DNA of 52,518 nt. Origin: an uncultured Bacilli bacterium. Its GTDB lineage: Bacteria; Bacillota_I; Bacilli_A; RF39; UBA660. Made by a program: the position numbers and the translations under genes. The stretch lies in NCBI GenBank assembly GCA_934098375.1, contig CAKOOC010000005.1, positions 1 to 52,518 of the forward strand, read 5' to 3'. This document shows positions 50,951 through 52,518 of this stretch, piece after piece. The notes under the pieces are model-generated. The model was given only the letters and a program-made list of their open reading frames with translations, was not told the origin of the DNA and searched no databases. Position 1 is the stretch's first letter; each line of letters opens with the position of its first letter.

Positions 50951-52148
50951 ATATTATCAAATTGGTTTAACATTATTTTTAGTTGTAATCGCATCCATTA
51001 CATTTTATTTAGTAATAACCAATATTGGCTTATTATATACCTACTTAAAATTAATTATTTCCTTTTTTACGCCATTTATTATTGGCTTTGTCTTCGCTTT
51101 CTTATTAAATCCTATTGTTAAATTTTTTAACGAAAAATTATTTAAAAAAGTTTGTAAGATTAAAAAAGAAAAAATATCTAACACTTTAAGTATTACTTTA
51201 ACCTTTACTTTATTTGTAGGATTAATTTTACTATTAATAAGTTATATATTACCAGAATTATTAAAAAGTGTTGAAACTCTTGCTGTTAATTTACCTACAT
51301 ATTTTAATGATACTAAAAATTATTTATTAGAAAAATTAAGTAATCACGATGAAATAAAAACGATAATTTTAAATAATTATGAAGCAATTAATGACTATTT
51401 AACTAATTTTACCAATAATACTTTAATGCCTCAGGTGGAAAAATGGTTAGTATCATTATCAAATGGTGTCTTTGGCGCAGTAAAAGTAGTTTTTAATATC
51501 GCAATGGGATTTGTTATTTCTATTTATTATTTAAGCGACAAAGAAGGATTTATATCTGGTATTAAAAAAATAACTTATAGTATTTTTAAAGTTAAAACTG
51601 CTAATCATATATTAGATAATGCTAGACATACTAATGATATATTTGGTAATTTCTGTATTGGCAAACTTCTTGATGGTTTCACTGTCGGATTTATTACTTT
51701 TATATTTTTAACTATTTTTGGTTATCCATACGCTTTACTTATTGGAGTATTAATTGGTATAACTAATATGATTCCTTATTTTGGGCCTTACATTGGAACT
51801 ATTCCTAGTGCTTTATTAATCCTTATGGATAATCCCACTAAATGCTTAGTATTTATCTTATTTATCATTGCTTTGCAGCAAGTTGATAGTTACATTATTG
51901 AACCAAGATTATGTGGTTCTCGTACCGGTTTAAAATCATTTTGGGTTCTTGCTTCCATTTTATTATTTGGTAATATTTTTGGCATTGTTGGTATGCTTGT
52001 AGCTGTTCCTGTTTTTGCTCTTATTTACGGCTATTTAAATAATAAAGTTACCACAAGATTAAAAGAAAAGAAGCTACCTACTGAAGCTAAAGATTATAGT
52101 GATTTAGAACGAATAAATTCTGAAACAAATAAACCAATAAAAATGTAA
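50925..52148 (+). CDS. AI-2E family transporter (YdiK/PerM-like)
   Basis: 407 residues with about seven or eight membrane segments. The family hallmark ITNMIPYFGPYIGTIPSALL (about residues 282-301) and the preceding ALLIGVLIG are clear, as is SRTGLKSFWVLASILLFGNIFG near the C-terminus. Family members include autoinducer-2 exporters and Na+/H+ antiporters; the substrate here is unknown. TAAGGAGG within the preceding gene serves as RBS. Ends in a strong terminator. Confidence 0.92.
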   Translation: MKEKVKENKYYQIGLTLFLVVIASITFYLVITNIGLLYTYLKLIISFFTPFIIGFVFAFLLNPIVKFFNEKLFKKVCKIKKEKISNTLSITLTFTLFVGLILLLISYILPELLKSVETLAVNLPTYFNDTKNYLLEKLSNHDEIKTIILNNYEAINDYLTNFTNNTLMPQVEKWLVSLSNGVFGAVKVVFNIAMGFVISIYYLSDKEGFISGIKKITYSIFKVKTANHILDNARHTNDIFGNFCIGKLLDGFTVGFITFIFLTIFGYPYALLIGVLIGITNMIPYFGPYIGTIPSALLILMDNPTKCLVFILFIIALQQVDSYIIEPRLCGSRTGLKSFWVLASILLFGNIFGIVGMLVAVPVFALIYGYLNNKVTTRLKEKKLPTEAKDYSDLERINSETNKPIKM

Positions 52149-52151
52149 TAT

Positions 52152-52183
52152 AATCCACACAGTGCGTGTGGATTTTTGTTTTT
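52152..52183 (+). terminator. Intrinsic terminator
   Basis: AATCCACAC (52152-52160), loop AGTGC, GTGTGGATT (52166-52174), then TTTG and a second T run. Confidence 0.9.
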
Positions 52184-52373
52184 TTAAAAGGTTAATTGTC
52201 AAATAGTGTGTGTGGCTTTTTTTATTGATTTTAATTTTTCTTGCAAATAATAATTTTAGATTTAAATCTTCTAAATGATCTAAAACCGAAAGCAATTCTT
52301 TTTAATACGATAATTTGTCAAATCAAGTGCAACATTAACATAAATACTCATTAAATAATTCTCCCAAAATATT
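52184..52373. other. AT-rich gap, possible degraded minus-strand gene
   Basis: No intact gene. On the minus strand MSIYVNVALDLTNYRIKK can be read from about 52352, and ELLSVLDHLEDLNLKLLF in another frame just after it, so a small frameshifted coding remnant is possible. I could not identify its family. Confidence 0.3.
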
Positions 52374-52467
52374 TTAATACCATAGACTTTTTATATGAAC
52401 GATATTAACTTGACGTGGGTGGGGATTATTAGTACAATTATATAGAAAATATCGGGTGAAATTGTGA
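52374..52467 (+). repeat. Surface-gene 5' cassette, copy 2
   Basis: Imperfect repeat of 34137-34227, starting at the same TTAATACCATAGACTTTTTA block. Here the partner arm of the terminator hairpin (AAGTCTATGG) is missing upstream, so the block is a terminator fragment carried along with the promoter. Confidence 0.8.
52410..52438 (+). promoter_or_regulatory. Promoter of the surface cassette, copy 2
   Basis: TTGACG (52410-52415), 17-nt spacer containing TGGGTGGGG, TACAAT (52433-52438). Confidence 0.7.
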
Positions 52468-52518
52468 ATGAAAGATGTTAAAAAAAATAATGTGATTATT
52501 GTAATGTTTATAGTAGTT
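52468..52518 (+). CDS. N-terminus of a membrane-anchored or secreted protein (cut by window end)
   Basis: Seventeen codons from ATG 52468: MKDVKKNNVIIVMFIVV, a basic start running into a hydrophobic segment. The upstream cassette, shared with 34137-34227, and the start position relative to ATCGGGTGA suggest another TasA/camelysin-like or related surface protein. The frame is open to the window end, so product and length cannot be given. Confidence 0.6.
   Translation, partial: MKDVKKNNVIIVMFIVV

Noticed and set aside
1..52518. Reverse transcriptase, template repeat, CRISPR array, tRNA or rRNA genes
   Set aside because: I looked for RT motifs (for example YxDD) among the proteins, for a copy of the variable-segment flanks elsewhere, for short regularly spaced repeats and for RNA gene signatures, and saw none. 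A full computational search was not possible.

Overview
The window comes from an AT-rich member of the Bacillota, most likely a host-associated lineage of class Bacilli near the RF39/Erysipelotrichales/Mollicutes-related groups. The evidence is the low GC, a classic S10-spc-alpha ribosomal operon with zinc-type S14 and IF-1, T-box leaders on ileS and leuS, an S4-type leader on rpsD, and many strong AGGAGG ribosome binding sites. TGA is used as a stop (ynbB, secY, adk, map), so this is the standard bacterial code, not the Mycoplasma code. The taxonomic placement is an inference from protein style, not a search result.

Layout. 1-6220 is a surface-protein region. It holds a glycine-rich (ALK/LTK-like) protein cut by the window start, a short housekeeping run (SDR oxidoreductase, YnbB-type PLP enzyme, small membrane exporter), then a 691-residue pilin-anchored protein built from two near-identical ~830-nt repeats. 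This protein abuts the decapitated 3' end of a second glycine-rich gene. 6236-9219 is T-box/ileS. 9238-12132 is a minus-strand pair of unknown, mutually related proteins. 12218-13001 is rpsD with a pseudoknot-forming leader. 13093-16838 is a GH31-like protein, an unknown anchored protein and a TasA/SipW-type surface protein. 16901-19887 is a T-box operon of a small membrane protein plus leuS. 19995-34156 is the ribosomal superoperon, rpsJ to rplQ, with secY, adk, map, infA and rpoA and without rpmD (L30). 34137-34566 is a wrecked surface-protein cassette. 34590-40755 holds deoD, the yfmF/yfmH M16 pair and comEA/comEC. 40770-42970 looks accessory (DinD, GNAT, unknown). 43154-52148 is mixed housekeeping (pepC, patatin, a CotD-like protein, rpoZ, fmt, a CDP-alcohol phosphatidyltransferase, an AI-2E family permease) with another TasA-type gene. 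The window ends in the promoter and first 17 codons of one more membrane or surface protein.

The most interesting system is the diversified surface-protein family. The 691-residue protein carries two lectin-like, DUF6273-like units. Between them 346 nt are identical at the 5' end and 61 nt at the 3' end, yet a 118-nt segment just before the 3' constant block differs at 33 positions. These fall in 21 codons, every one changing the amino acid, and only 3 fall in third codon positions. This is the footprint expected of a diversity-generating retroelement variable region. No reverse transcriptase or template repeat was seen in the window, so any such machinery would act in trans. A 3' remnant of the same protein family, fused to an unrelated N-terminal anchor, lies at 34228-34517. 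A ~90-nt promoter/leader cassette shared by 34137-34227 and 52374-52467 suggests that surface genes are shuffled through common 5' and 3' modules. Repeat-driven mis-assembly is the main alternative and must be excluded.
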